Below are positions 20,036 through 34,135 of a DNA stretch of 64,000 bases, one piece after another. A program made the position numbers and the translations under genes. The stretch's first letter is position 1; the number at the start of each line of letters is the position of its first letter. Source of the DNA: Inia geoffrensis (lineage: Eukaryota > Chordata > Mammalia > Artiodactyla > Iniidae); assembly GCA_036417435.1 (NCBI GenBank), contig CM070912.1:25532055-25596054 (forward strand). Direction: 5' to 3'. The notes below the pieces were generated by a model, which searched no databases, had not been told where the DNA came from, and saw only the letters and a list, made by a program, of their open reading frames with translations.

Positions 20036-20869
20036 GCCCCTCTGATACCACTGGCCTCTAGGGTTTATGGGCCCTGCAGTGTGGCTTTATGACAACCAGA
20101 CCTCAGCGCAAACCCTGCCCCCACCCGTCCCCATGGACAGTGACCACATCCGCTCTGCTCCTGCCCTAACCCCGGGCATTCAGCTCGTTAGAGATGGTTA
20201 ACAAGATGGAGTCGCTCACTGGAAGTGCTGAGGAGCTGTGACACAGGCTGGACTGGTCATCTGAAGACACCTCTGTTCTCCTGGACGTGCTGCAGATGTA
20301 ACACTGCTTCATCAACAGCGGAGTCGGGCAAGCAGACACAGGGTGCTCAGGGACATGGCCTCCGGCCTCCTGGCCTGCGCCGGGTGCCCTGGGCCATTTT
20401 GGGGGCAGGGACCTTCCACGGAGAGCACTGAACAGAACAGGTGGCTCTGACAGGGCCTCCAAGGTCAGCCATTTCCTTCTGGATGGCAGCTCACGTGGTC
20501 ATTTGAACCTCAAGCTGGGCAGCCTTCTGGGGCTCCAGAAACTCTGAAAACTCACCCAGGGACCACACCAACCAGGGCCATCTCAGAACAGTGGTTCTGA
20601 CAATCCCTGCACACGGTCAGGTGCCATCTCTGCCTCTGGCGGCGAAATGAAATCCAGACCTCCTGTCTGGCTCAAGGACCCCTGGCATCCGTCCCCATTA
20701 CCGTCTCCTGGAATCACCTCCTCTCCCTGGCTTTCTTTCATCCTGGGTGGAAACAGTTCTAAAACATTTTACCTGCTCAATTTATTCCACTTGTCATGTC
20801 CTCAGAATTTTATTTCCTCTAAAAAGCTAACCTGAGATTTATTTTTGTTAAGGAAGAGCCTGATTTTTA

Positions 20870-21079
20870 TTTATTTATTTATTTTTTGCGGTACACGGGC
20901 CTCTCACTGCTGTGGCCTCTCCCGTTGTGGAGCACAGGCTCCGGACGCGCAGGCTCAGCGGCCATGGCTCACGGGCCCAGCCGCTCCGCGGCATGTGGGA
21001 TCCTCCCGGACCGGGGCACGAACCCGCGTCCCCTGCATTGGCAGGCGGACTCTCAACCACTGCGCCACCAGGGAAGCCC
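20870..21079 (-). mobile_element. Short-form cetacean tRNA-derived SINE (CHR type)
   Basis: Reverse copy running from a T-rich tail through GCGGTACACGGGCCTCTCAC to CCAGGGAAGCCC, with exact 13-bp TSD AGCCTGATTTTTA at 20857-20869 and 21080-21092. Same orientation as ABCC1. Confidence 0.95.
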
Positions 21080-21591
21080 AGCCTGATTTTTAAAAAATAA
21101 TTATTAACTTTCCTTCCAAGCTCTGTTCCAGGAGACATAATCCACCTCGTGGACTCACCTTACTCTTTCAGAGACCAAGACAGTGCCTGGTCTCCTGAGT
21201 GAAAATAACTGCCCGACACACACCTGCCTTGTGCCAGGAAGCAGGCTGAGAGCCGAGACACTAAGATGTGTGTCGGTTAATTTTCATGGATGCCAAACAG
21301 TTCCACAGGCAGAAATGCCTTATTCCAGCAATGTGGAAGCCCAAACAGAATTCCATATCATCTTACCTCTTACATTCCTTTTTCTAAAAATGACTTGCTT
21401 TTAAGTTAAAACGGTAATGTATATCCATTTCTTAAAATCTTGGAGTGATACAGACAGAAAGATTCAACATTACATTAAGTCCACAATCCAGAGATAAGCA
21501 CTATTCAGATTTCAGTGTATAACCTTTTAGATCTTTTCCCGAGAGAGTGAGAGAGAATACATACCCTTACACACATTCACCCTTAAAAGCC

Positions 21592-21802
21592 TTTTTTTTT
21601 TTTTTTTTTGGCGGTACGTGGGCCTCTCACTGCTGTGGCCTCTCCAGCTGTGGAACACAGGCTCCGGACGCGCAGGCCCAGCGGCCATGGCTCACGGGCC
21701 CAGCCGCTCCGCGGCATGTGGGATCTTCCCGGACCGGGGCACAAACCCACGTCCCCTGCATCGGCAGGCGGACTCCCAACCGCTGTGCCACCAGGGAAGC
21801 CC
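21592..21802 (-). mobile_element. Short-form cetacean tRNA-derived SINE (CHR type)
   Basis: Reverse copy with T-tail at 21592-21609 and head CCAGGGAAGCCC near 21802. AAAAGCC directly repeated on both sides is a likely TSD. It lies 512 bp from the previous SINE, in the same orientation. Confidence 0.93.
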
Positions 21803-21809
21803 AAAAGCC

Positions 21810-22640
21810 ATTTTTTGAGATGCAACTTACATCCACTGGAAAGTGCACTAAATCTTTACAGCTTTATGGATTTTATGTTTATCTACACCTGCATAGCCAC
21901 TACCTGATCAAAATCTAGAAAATTCTCCTGTGTCCTCTCACAGTCAATACCCCTTACAGCCACTACTCTGACTTTTACCACATTGTACTTGCCTGTTCTT
22001 CAACTTCATAAAAACACAATCACACAAATGTACTCTTTTGTGTTTGGCTTCTTTCGATCAACACAGCATCTCTGAGATTCATCCTCCTTGTGTGTATTAG
22101 TAGTTCATTCCTTTTCACTGCTGAGTCATTGTATAATTATACCACAATGTATGTATCCATCCTCCTGTGATGGACATTTGGGGCTATCATGAATCAAGAT
22201 GCTAAGAACATTCTAGCTTTTTTTTTTTTTTTTTTTTTTTTGCTTGATAGATTCTCTTCTTTTGCATATACACTGAGGATTGAGGCTGCTGGGTTATAGG
22301 ACAAGCATATATTCAGTTAAAAGCCATTAAAAAACTAAATTCTCCCCAAATCTCAACCCTTAGAATGGCAATGTTTTCATTTTTGTGCCTCTCTTTCCAG
22401 TCCTGCCCACACGTATTATGCACTTCGTCTTAGTTATAATGACAGTGTGCTGACAACATGGTCCTTTGCTAACTTCATTCCCTTTGTTGTTTAAAAATAA
22501 AATTGTCCGTGTCGCAACAGTGTCTTCCTAATTCTCCCATTAAAGGCACATAACATTCCATTACCCAGTTGTTCCATGGTGTGCTCAAGGCCCTGCTACT
22601 GGCAGATATTTGAGCTGTCTCAAACGTCACATTTGGCCCA
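21810..22640 (-). mobile_element. Old LINE-1 3' region
   Basis: GATGCAACTTACATCCACTG, TTTGTGTTTGGCTTCTTTCG and CATTTGGGGCTATCATGAAT match the reverse of an ancient L1 3' region. It includes a 24-nt T run near 22220. Confidence 0.65.
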
Positions 22641-23618
22641 TTTTGTTCTCTTGAATTGGGTCCTTCAGGAAATTGTCCAGCCAGGGTATGAACTCGGATA
22701 ACATTTTTGGTAAATGCAGCTGGATGACTTTCCAGAAAAGCTGGCACCAATTTAAAGAGAACACAGCGAGGGTCCGGGACCTGCTCTGATTCCACCTTTG
22801 TTCACACTCACCAGTCACTGGGCCACAGTGTGGGAGGGTTTGGGCGCTGGCTGACTGGGCCAAGGCCTCCCAGGACCCACACGAACAGGCCACACAGAGT
22901 GCGGTTTGAGGTATGGAGCACCTCGTGGTTTCTTACTCTTATTTTGTGCAGCAGTCATTACGCTCCCATCTAAACAGCAGTCCCCCACTAGCAACTGTGC
23001 TGCAGCTAACCTCTCAGAGGCAGGAAAGCACAATGCAGCACTGCAGTTACCAGCGAGAGCTTTCGAATCGGGCACGAGTTCACATTCGCAGCTCCACCAC
23101 TTGGGCCTCAACATGCTCATCTGTCAACTGGAAGCAACACAGCTGATGCTGACTCAGCTGTCAAATGCTCCCTTGCCCTGTTCGCCTTCCTCAAGCTTAT
23201 TTTCTGAAACAGAAATGTGAGGGCTGGAGCTCCAGTAGCCAACTTGGACCATGAGACCAACTTAAGAACGGAAGGCAAAGACGATAGAGCAACACCCCCT
23301 CCCCCTCCCCCCAAAAAACAACCCACAGTGAAGGAGTCTAGGATGTTAACAAACTCATGGAGCTGCCACACCAGCCCTGAACAGCCTACCTCAAGATTTC
23401 TATTACAAGGGAAAAAAATATTTAAAAGTTGCTGTTATTCATGTCTTCATTATCTGCAGGGGACTTAGGACCTAAAGAATTTCATACTTAAAGGAATTTT
23501 AATAATAAAGATGCCTTTATGGCTATAGCTTATTTTCTTTTATAACTTACAGCTTTAAAAAAAAACCCTTATTATTAGGAAAAAAGGATATTTGGTTATT
23601 GCAAGCTAAAAACAATCA

Positions 23619-24465
<847 letters not shown>

Positions 24466-24471
24466 AGCGCT

Positions 24472-24685
24472 GTACAACAGAACTTCCTGTGATAATGGAA
24501 ATGGTATGTATCTGTGCTGTCCCATGTGGTAGCCACTAGCGACATGCGACTATTAAGCATTTGTCATATGGCTAGTGTAACTCTATAACTGATATTTTAA
24601 TTTTATTTAATTTTTATGAACTGAAATTCAAATAGCCACGTGAGGCCGGTGGCTACCATATTGGACAGCACAGCTCTGGAACAGA
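24472..24685. mobile_element. Ancient non-autonomous DNA transposon with inverted ends
   Basis: Starts CAGCGCTGTACAACAGAACT and ends ATATTGGACAGCACAGCTCT. GTGGTAGCCACTAGCGACAT is mirrored by CCACGTGAGGCCGGTGGCTA. It is a known palindromic mammalian repeat type whose exact name I cannot give. Confidence 0.65.
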
Positions 24686-24954
24686 CATCCCTGCTGTGGG
24701 TCCAGGTCAACATCACACCCTCTCTGTGCTCTATCTTCTCTTAATTGTAATCTGAAGGCCACAGGCCCTAGCCCTTTGAGGGAGTTTTAGGGATTAAGAA
24801 ATTGCCTGCTCTTCTGGTTTTTTCAAAGCCATCTCTTGGGGGTCATGAGACATTTATGGTCCCTCCAAACAAGCCACACAGTAGGGCACCCTTTCTGCTC
24901 AGAGAGGTGATTTCACAGGGATAGAGAGGCTTTGATCTTGGTCTCCTTGATCAA

Positions 24955-25195
24955 AGAAGGAAGCCATGAGGCAGGGGCTAGGACAACAGACTCTGGAGCC
25001 AAATCCTGTCGCTGCCACTCACCAGCCATGGGACCTTCCTTAAGTCACTTAACCTCTCTGCACCTCAGTTTCTTCAACTGTAAAATGGGGACAATGACAC
25101 AACTTGTAGCACTGCTGAACGTAAAGGGCCCACCTGGCAATGTGCCTGGTACACAAGAAGTGCTCAAAATGCAGAATGTATACACTTATTTATCA
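24955..25195 (+). mobile_element. MIR
   Basis: Full run of landmarks: ACAGACTCTGGAGCCAAATC, AAGTCACTTAACCTCTCTGC, CTTCAACTGTAAAATGGGG and GTGCCTGGTACACAAGAAGT. Confidence 0.88.
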
Positions 25196-25239
25196 TAAAA
25201 ACATCATTTTTATGAGCACATAAACACATAGCTCAGGGA

Positions 25240-25505
25240 CCATGTAGCGTGGTGGTGAAGAGGATGGGCTCTGAGCCACACTGCCTTGCTCAATGCAAGC
25301 TGTGCCATGGATTAGCTTCATGACTTTGGGCAACTTACTTAACCCCTCTGGGCCTCAGTTTCTGCATCTCTAAAATGGGGAAAACATTAGCTCCTACCTC
25401 ATGTGATTGCTGCAAAAGTAAAATAAATTAAAACACCTTAAAGTGTTTAAAACAGAACCAGGCACCAAGTAAGTGCTCAGTAAACATTAGCTATGACTAT
25501 TAACG
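25240..25505 (+). mobile_element. MIR, near full length
   Basis: GTAGCGTGGTGGTGAAGAGG through GGGCAACTTACTTAACCCC and AAGTAAGTGCTCAGTAAACA. Confidence 0.9.
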
Positions 25506-25552
25506 CTGCTGTGTCTAGGTACCTTCATGGGACCACAGGAAGGGTACATGCA

Positions 25553-25768
25553 GGATTTCTCAACTTCCTCACTGTTAACATCTGGGACTGGAACATCCTC
25601 CGCTGTGGAGGCTGTGCTGTGCACTGCAGGATGTTTAGCAGCATTCTTGGCCTCTACTTGCCAGTAGTACCCACCCCTACTCTGAAGCTGTGACAACTCT
25701 AAGTATCGCTAGATATTGCTAAATGTCCTCTGAGGACAACACTGCCTGCGTTATGAACCACTAGTATA
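25553..25768 (-). mobile_element. MER20-like hAT-Charlie fossil
   Basis: Reverse copy: AGGATTTCTCAACTTCCTCA, GTGCACTGCAGGATGTTTAG and end TTATGAACCACTAG. Confidence 0.82.
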
Positions 25769-26015
25769 AACTAATTCCCACCTTTAGGCAGCAGGCAAAA
25801 GTCCACAAATAAGACTTTACAGAAACACCATTACCCTGCCAGAACAATGAGGGGCAAGGGCCCTTGGTCGCCTTCTATTTCTCAACTTTCCTCATCTGTA
25901 AAATGGGCACACTGGAGCTCCCCTCCCCTCTGTCTCCTAGGGCCACACGAAACAAGAGCGTTCGAGAAACATTCATTCTACAAATACCTCAGTGTCTATG
26001 ATGTGATAGTTACTA

Positions 26016-26366
<351 letters not shown>

Positions 26367-26489
26367 TTACCGAATGCACCCACCAGCCACGCCCACCCAA
26401 GGTCAGGAACCTCAACAGGCTCTGTGGTCCAGCCCCCTAACCTGTGCTCATGCCTACGACCCCCTCCCCCTTAGGTCCTCGGCAAAGAA

Positions 26490-26950
26490 GTCAGCAGCAG
26501 CAAAGTCAAGGTTTCTGCCCTCACGGAGCTTCCAGTCAAGTGGCAAGACAGGCTTTCAACAAATCATTGCCCAGATAAATGCATAATCCCAGAGAAGGGC
26601 TGGAAGTGGTACATGATTTCCTATGAGTATAAAACTGGGCATCCTGACCTAACCCAGGGTGGGGAGGTATCAAAGGAGGTTCTCCCTAAGGAAGGGACAT
26701 CAAAGAATTAACCAGGTGAAAATGGAAAAAAAGGCACTCCAGGCAGAGGGACCAGCATGTGCAAAGGCCTTGACGTAGGAGGGAGCCTGAAAGGAGGAGA
26801 GGATGGCTGGAGCAACATGAGGCTGAGGAACAGGAACCGGCCAGACCACACAGGGCCTGAGAGATCCTGTCCAGGATTCCGATTTTTACTCCAGGACCAT
26901 CAGGAAGCCATCAAACAGTCTGAAGAAAATGGGAAGATGGGACGTGTTGC
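26490..26950 (+). mobile_element. L2 fragment
   Basis: TTTCTGCCCTCACGGAGCTT, GCAGAGGGACCAGCATGTGC and AAAGGCCTTGACGTAGGAG are L2 landmarks. AGGAAGCCATCAAACAGTCT is also typical. Confidence 0.75.
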
Positions 26951-27355
26951 CTAGCACCCACGACCAAGTGTCACATCCCCCCCACCCCCAGTCCTCTGAA
27001 CACCCAACACCAATTCCTCCCAATCGCAACTGGCCTCCCGTTGCTCAGCCCGTTCCCCAACTCCACCAGGTGACAGTTGGGGGCTTCTTTCACTCCTATA
27101 TCCCTATATCCCTATGGAGCCCAGCGTAGGAGCTACGTGATTATGTGTAGCCACTCAAAGGGTGGCTGAACACCACAGACAGGGACAATGTGCTTTGGGC
27201 CAGCCCCACACCCAACCCGCTTGGTGTGGTTTCAACAAACTCCAGGTATCTTTCCCTGTCTGTGTGCTCACTGTCACATCTGGCTTTTCATGCTGAATTT
27301 TGGGTCATAAAACATCATCTGTTTGAGGTGCAATCTGGTTAAAAGGAAGCAGGTG

Positions 27356-27601
27356 AGGGCTTCCCTGGTGGCGCAGTGGTTGAGAGTCTGCCTGCCAACG
27401 CAGGGGACACGGGTTCGTGCCCAGGTCTGGGAAGATCCCACATGCCGCAGAGTGGCTGGGCCCGTGAGCCATGGCCGCTGAGCCTGCGCGTCCAGAGCCT
27501 GTGCTCCGCAACGGGAGAGGCCACAACAGTGAGACGTCTGCGTACCACACACACACACACAAAACAACTAAAAAACAAAAACAAAACAAACAAAAAAAAA
27601 T
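27356..27601 (+). mobile_element. Short-form cetacean tRNA-derived SINE (CHR type)
   Basis: GGGCTTCCCTGGTGGCGCAG to a CA/A-rich tail, with TSD GAAGCAGGTG at 27346-27355 and 27602-27611. More diverged than the other copies. Confidence 0.94.
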
Positions 27602-27668
27602 GAAGCAGGTGGAAGAACAGAGGTCCAAGGTATAACTGAGTGCTTCCGTTTTACTTTCCAAGTCTCTG

Positions 27669-28241
27669 TGCTATAGATGGAATGTTCGTGTCTCCTCCTG
27701 AATTTGTAAGTTGAAATCCTAATCCCCCACCCTCCATGTGACAGTATTAGGAGGTGGGGTCTTTGAGAGGCGATTAAGGCCATGAGGGTGGAGTCCTCAT
27801 AAATGGGATTAGTGCCCTTATAAAAGGGGCCCCAGAGAGCTCCCTCATCCCTTCTGTCATGTGAGGACACAGCAAGAAGATGGCCATCTGTGAACGGGAA
27901 GGTCTCATTAGACACTGCATCTGCTGGTGCCATGATTTCTGACTTGCCGGCATCCAGAATTATGAGTGATAAATGTGTGTCATTTGTCTTTCTTTTTGGA
28001 TGTGGAACATTTTTAAAGACTTTACTGAATTTGTTACAATACTGCTTCTGTTTTACGTTTTGGTTTTTTGGCCCCGAGGCTTGTGGGATCTTAGCTCCCC
28101 GACCAGAGATTGAACCCACATCCCCTGCATTGGAACATGAAGTCTTAACCACTGGACTGCCAGGGAAGTCCCCAACGTATGTCATTTCTAAGCCACCTCT
28201 ACCATGGTCTTCTGTTACAGCAGCCCAAAGGGACTAAGACA
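27669..28241 (+). mobile_element. MaLR (MST/THE-type) solo LTR interrupted by a SINE
   Basis: A solo LTR of an old ERVL-MaLR endogenous retroelement. Landmarks: TGCTATAGATGGAATGTTCG, ATTAGGAGGTGGGGTCTTTG, AAATGGGATTAGTGCCCTTA, ATGTGAGGACACAGCAAGAA and, after the SINE, CAGCCCAAAGGGACTAAGAC. No internal viral genes are present. Confidence 0.88.
27986..28173 (-). mobile_element. tRNA-derived SINE nested in the LTR
   Basis: AAAGACTTTACTGAATTTGT, GGATCTTAGCTCCCCGACCA and CCACTGGACTGCCAGGGAAG are landmarks of a ruminant/cetacean SINE in reverse. Imperfect TSDs AATGTGTGTCATTT (27972-27985) and AACGTATGTCATTT (28174-28187) show it jumped into the LTR. Confidence 0.88.
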
Positions 28242-28289
28242 GGTATTAAAGACAAAGCCCCGGCCGAGACTTTCTCACTGACACACCGG

Positions 28290-28830
28290 CACACCTCAGA
28301 GACATTATGGGCTTGGTTCCAGACCACCGCAATAAGGCAAACATCGCAATAAAGTGAGGCACATGAATTTCCCAGTTTCCTAGTGCATATAAAAGTTATG
28401 TTTACACTATACTGCAGTCTATTAAGTGTGCAATACCATTATGTCTAAAAAAAACAATGTACACACCTTAATTTAAAGAATACTTGATTGCTAAAAAATG
28501 CTAACCATCATCTGGGCCTTCAGTGAGCTGTAGTAGTAACATCCAAGATCACAGATCACAAATATCATAATATAATGTTAATATAGTGTAAGAATTACCA
28601 ATATAATATTTTATATAGTAATAATAACAACAAATTATAATACTAACGAAAAAGTGTGAAATATTCCAAGAACTACCAAATGTGGCAAAGAGACACAAAG
28701 TGAGCAAATGCTGCTGGAAAAATGGCACCAGTGTCCCACGCAGGATTGCCATAAACCTCCAATTTGTAAAAAATGCAGTGTTTGTTAAGTGCAATAAAGC
28801 AAAGCACAGTAAAATAGGATCTGCCTGTAA
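28290..28830. mobile_element. Tigger-like (TcMar) DNA transposon fossil
   Basis: TTGGTTCCAGACCACCGCAA, AAAAGTTATGTTTACACTAT and GTCTATTAAGTGTGCAATAC are known Tigger-family phrases. The right end repeats GTGCAATAAAGCAAAGC. The exact subfamily is not assigned. Confidence 0.7.
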
Positions 28831-29034
28831 TCATAAGGGCAAAAATAGAAATTAAAAAGTGAAAAACAATTTTTTCTGACTACATAATTAATGTTCTATA
28901 GGGCTGAGTCTGTGATGACCTGAAACCAAGGCACACACAGCTGAACCCTGTGAGGTGTGGGAAGCCCTGATTTAAGGCATCCGGGTCACCTACGGCTAAC
29001 AAGGGCCCCAGCTGCTCAAAGGAGGCAGTGGTCA

Positions 29035-29483
<449 letters not shown>

Positions 29484-29705
29484 TCACCCTTCTGATTTTA
29501 CACAGGTGACCCCGAGAGGGGAAGATGTCTGGCCCCAGGGCCCCACGGAAGAACCGCTCCTTTATGCGGACTTTATTCAGAAAGCATTTCCTGCCCACCA
29601 GTACTCACCAGCTTTATGCAGATCATGACAGATCATAACCCAGAGCGCTCTCCTCCCTGGGGCAGTCTCTTTCCCTGAGGAGGTGTATGCTTGGGGAATG
29701 ACATG

Positions 29706-29742
29706 GGTGTGTGTGTGTGTGTGCGCGCGTGTGCGTGTGTGT
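29706..29742. repeat. (GT)n/(GC)n microsatellite
   Basis: GT units with an internal GCGCGC interruption. Confidence 0.9.
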
Positions 29743-30338
29743 ACACGGCTCAGACCCACACAAGCAAAGGGATGGGGTACGATTTCCACCTTGGTCATCA
29801 ACCCTACTGCCTTCTTGGTTTGCCTGCCTTGATGAAGCCTGTGTGGAGGTTGGAGAAGCCCACGGAGCAGGGAATGGAGGGATGCTCCAGGCTGTGGCCA
29901 GTTAGGAACTGAGGAACTGAGTCCTGCCAACAGCTACGTGAGCTTGGAAGCCGACCCTTCCCCAGCCCAGCCTTTAGCTGAGGCCCCAGCCTGGCCAATG
30001 CCTTGGTTACAGCTTGTGAGAGACCCTGAGCAGAGCAGCCAGCTAAGCTGTGCCTGGACGCCTCGACCCACAGAAACTGAGATGACAAACCACTAAGCTT
30101 GTGATCCTTTGCTATGTAGCAATGGAAAACGAACACCCAGTGTTCTGTGTGTTTCTGCTCAGTCCACCCGTGGCTCTCTCTCGCAGTCACCTGCCCGTAT
30201 GTCCCAGGACAGCCTGCAGGAGCCTGCCTCATCTCAGCTAATTCTTAGACTGATTATGCTGGCCGCCTGCACAGACTGGGGCAGTGTCCCCTCACCCGCC
30301 CGGCTGACTCCGGGCAAGGCACTGTTCTAAGTGCTTTA

Positions 30339-30367
30339 CACACACACACACACGCACGCACGCACGC
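30339..30367. repeat. (CA)n(CGCA)n microsatellite
   Basis: CA units passing into CGCA units. Confidence 0.9.
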
Positions 30368-30569
30368 CGAGCTCATCACCGGTACTGGTGCGCCAGCAGA
30401 GAAGGAAGGAAGTATGTCCACCTCTTGTGTATGATACAAAGCCAGGCCCAGGAGGGGACCGTGGGCAGGGCTCTGAGGGGCACAGATGCTTGTGCCAGTT
30501 TCCTTCCCAGCCCATTTCTGTGAAATCCCCCCACCCCAAAAGCAGTAACCCCAGGCGGTCCCAGCTCAC

Positions 30570-30720
30570 CCAAATAATAACTGAGTGGCATTTACTGAGT
30601 GCTGATGGCTTCACAGGCAGCGTTATCACACAAGCCTTCCTACAACCCTACAGGGTGAGTGCACCAAAGACCCTATTTGACAACTGAGGAAACTGAGGCA
30701 CAGGGAGGTTAATGCCGCTC
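30570..30720 (-). mobile_element. MIR
   Basis: AATAACTGAGTGGCATTTAC and CAACTGAGGAAACTGAGGCA in reverse. Confidence 0.75.
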
Positions 30721-30774
30721 CTCCAAATACCCAATGATCTAACCAAAAGCAACCTTCTTTAAAGCACCGAAGTG

Positions 30775-30965
30775 TAGAACTTAGGAGCATTGACTCAGAA
30801 GCCGAACTCGGGTTCAAATTCAAGCTCAGCTTCTCTGCAGCTGTGTGACCTATGGACAGCTCTCGGTTTGTTCACCCGTAAAATGGGAAGATGACAGTAA
30901 CTACCTCCAGGTCCACGCACCGTACAGGGCTTGGCACTGTGTCTGGCTCCAAACAGGACATAAAA
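30775..30965 (+). mobile_element. MIR
   Basis: AGGAGCATTGACTCAGAAGC, CTCGGGTTCAAATTCAAGCT and TTCACCCGTAAAATGGGAAG. Confidence 0.8.
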
Positions 30966-31359
30966 TGCAGCCGTCACTATTACTCTATTTTGAATCAGCT
31001 GCTGGTTCTTAAAGCCTGAACGTTCCAGGCCCCTCTGCGTGACTTGAGCAAAGAGCCACAGACACCATGTAGGGAGCGTGAGTGTCAGAAGCGTAGAGGG
31101 ATGGGTAAATCGGGAGGCCTGTGTGAGCCGTGCCGCCTCGCGGGGACAGAACCAGGCTTCCCCTTTGGGCCTCTGTTCCCTGGAAAGTGAAGCCCCCCCG
31201 CCAAGGATTTGGGAGGGAGGCAGAAGCTGAAGGCCTTTTTTGGTAGGTGAGCCTCACCGCGGGCACCCGTCTCCCTCCTCTCCGCCCTCCCCAGGCAGGG
31301 GGGCAGAAACGTGGTGCCGGGAGAATCCCCAGGGTGTCCCCGTCCCCAGCCCCGCCTTA

Positions 31360-31482
<123 letters not shown>

Positions 31483-32509
31483 TTAAGAGCTGGACACCGA
31501 AACCCGTCACTGTGCGGGGAGATGGCAGATGACCTGGCCTCCCGGAAGCTCAGAAAGACCTGCTTTGCTGCAGCCACGGACAGGCTCCCCAGCTGGGCGG
31601 CAGGAGATATTGGAGCCAGCTTCCTTGGGGCAGGGATGGCGCTTTGCAACCGTCTCAAGGGCCCTGGGCCCGAGCAAGTGCCCTGTGCCAGCAGCGACCA
31701 GTAGAATCCAGTTCTGGTGATGGCATCTGTGCTGTGTGAAGCTCGGATAATGGAGCCAGGACACAGTGAACCACTCGGGGGAAAGGGCACAGTCCTCTGG
31801 TCCCCAAGCATACCAAGCAGGGGTGAAACCCAAAATAAATGACAACCAGTTTTGACAAGGGCATCAGACACTAGAGTCCCAGATGCCCCCAGCCAAGAGT
31901 TAACCCTCTGTTTGCCGGATCAAGGGGAGGGCCTGAAGATCGGGGTAAGGGGTACCTGGGACTGCTAGGGCAGTGGCTGCTTTTCCAGTAATAAGGAACT
32001 ATTTCAACACTTCAACAACTGATACAGCCACCACGGGGCACCATACCAGCCGGATATCTGCCCCAATCCCAGGAATTATCTGCCCAGCATCAACAATGAT
32101 CACTGTCACCTTAAGAACGGTGGCTACCATTTATCGTCAGCCACTGCGCCGTGTTGAAATACAGTCTCTCCTTTAATCTTCCAGCAACTCAGTGATACGT
32201 TTATTACCACTCACTTTGCACTGATTTCCTCACTCTTTGGTGCCAGGACAGAGAAAGCAGGAGAGAGAAGCGTAAGGTAGGGCTCCAAAGGACTGACCCC
32301 GGAAGAGGAGGAGATGCAGCACAGACGTTATATGAGGGGATAAATACGCAGCCAGCAGTGACCCTGAGAACACGCTGATGTGACATGAATTAAAGCAGAA
32401 TCCAGAAAGGCAGGCTCTCTCAGGCGTCAGCCACACGAAGAAACAGAAGATGGAAGGGAACCAGGGCTGGGGGTCATTCCTGGGTTGATGGGAGGAGGTC
32501 TGAGCTGGT

Positions 32510-32882
32510 GATTCTCAATCTTGGCTGTGAATAAATCACCCAGGATGCCCTGAGCCAGCCAGGTCCCTGCACTGACTCTGCCAGGGAGGCCAACCTCCAT
32601 GCTGAGAGCACAGTCAGGTAGCTGGGACATGTGGGAAGTGTTCTCTCACTTCCCAGCTGTGGGTACTGCGGAAGCAATGAACCTCTGAGCCTCAACTTCC
32701 ACATCTGCATAATGGGAGCAACAACGGCCCCTCCCCCCTCATTAGCGGGAGGACGAAATGAGGTTGTGCCTGGTGTCGGTAAATGTAAGATGATGATGAG
32801 GCGCTTACTGTTATATCTGCATTTTTAAACGTGTCCCACAGGTAATTCTGGGGCACAGCCAGGATTGAGAATCACTGCTTTA
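32510..32882 (+). mobile_element. MER5B-like hAT fossil split by a MIR
   Basis: Left end GGTGATTCTCAATCTTGGCT is answered by the inverted right end CAGCCAGGATTGAGAATCAC. Between them, about 32590-32826, lies MIR sequence (CCTCTGAGCCTCAACTTCCA, TGCATAATGGGAGCAACAAC). Confidence 0.75.
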
Positions 32883-33924
32883 AATGTTTCTTTAAATATC
32901 AGCATCCATTTTTTTTTAATTGGAAAAAAAAAACTAAAACAAACAGAAAAGAAGAGTGATAACAAGCAGGACTCCCCATGCAGCCGCATGCAGACAGTGC
33001 TCATATACATGCACAGCACTGGGGCCCAAGCCCGGCCTTGACTGTCTTGCTCTGTGCAGGGATGGGGATGCTTTAAAACACGCCCAGAGGCACCTGTCCT
33101 GCGGCGGGTGCTTCAGAGAGCCCTCTGTCCTGCATGGCGGCCCAGGGGCCCTCTGGGAGCCTCAACCTTCCCTCCCCCCTCCTGCTTCCCACACAGTAGA
33201 GGCCCCCACATTGGCCTCCATGGCTGCCTCCCTGTCTTCTCCACCCAGTTAGCCCACAGGTGATATGCCAACCGGGGCAGCTGGAAAATTCTCGTCTGCA
33301 AGGGAGGGACCGAGAGTCCTAGGAGGGGAACCGAACGTGTGTGCCGCACCACCCCATAATTTTCAGGGGCTTAGTCCCCCTCCTCCCGAGTCTCCCAGGC
33401 CTGTCTGCCAGGATGCCCAAGCTCCCCAGCCAAGGGGGAACCCGCCCAAGGCCAGCCTATCAGAACCCCTCCCCCCGGCACTTTCAGCCATCGGTGGCCT
33501 CAGGACCAAAGATCTGTCCGACTGCTCTGTCCTAAAGGAGTCTCATGCCCAGAGTTCCCACTGCCTGAGCCCTGCTTGTTCAGTGTTGCCTTTGATTTCT
33601 GAGCTGCCTGTAAACACCCTGTTTAACTGGCTGGAGTTGGCTCCTGTGGCTTCCAAAAGGGGCCTCTGTCTGGACCCTCAGCCACACGCAGCAGTTACGG
33701 AAGACAGGAGGGAGGGGTCTGCTCTGGTGGCGGGTTCACACTTTCCTGTCACCAGAGGGAGCCAGGGCAGCCTTCCCTGCTGAAGTTCTTCTAGAAACAT
33801 CCCACCTCCGGTGCCCCAGCCACCTGCAGCTACTCCATCAGGAACCCATCACCCCAGTGCTGTGTTGGCCTGCCTGGGTCTTGATCATGCCCAGGAGGTA
33901 CGGGTGGGGTCGTTATAATCAAAC

Positions 33925-34135
33925 TGTTACATTCATTGTCCACCTACTGTATGCCAGGCATTTCGCAACCAGGATCTCCTTCAAGGCATGCTGGTCACGG
34001 TCATTTGACCTGCAAAGATGGTAAAGCTTAGCCGAGGTCACTCAGCCGACCTGTAAGAAATCTGGAGATTCGAACTGTATCGCCAAGGGCCAACCATAAA
34101 GCCGGGCACAGAGCAGGTGCCCAATAAATGCTGCA
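33925..34135 (-). mobile_element. MIR
   Basis: CCACCTACTGTATGCCAGGC, GGTCACTCAGCCGACCTGTA and GGTGCCCAATAAATGCTG in MIR-like order, reverse orientation. Confidence 0.65.

Noticed and set aside
27385..27430. tRNA-like segments with B-box-like GGTTCGTGCCC in many places
   Set aside because: These are the tRNA-derived heads of SINEs, not tRNA genes. They lack a complete cloverleaf.
33265..33783. A 172-codon + strand frame in intron 19
   Set aside because: Proline- and serine-rich translation of GC-rich DNA without domain features, splice context or conserved motif.
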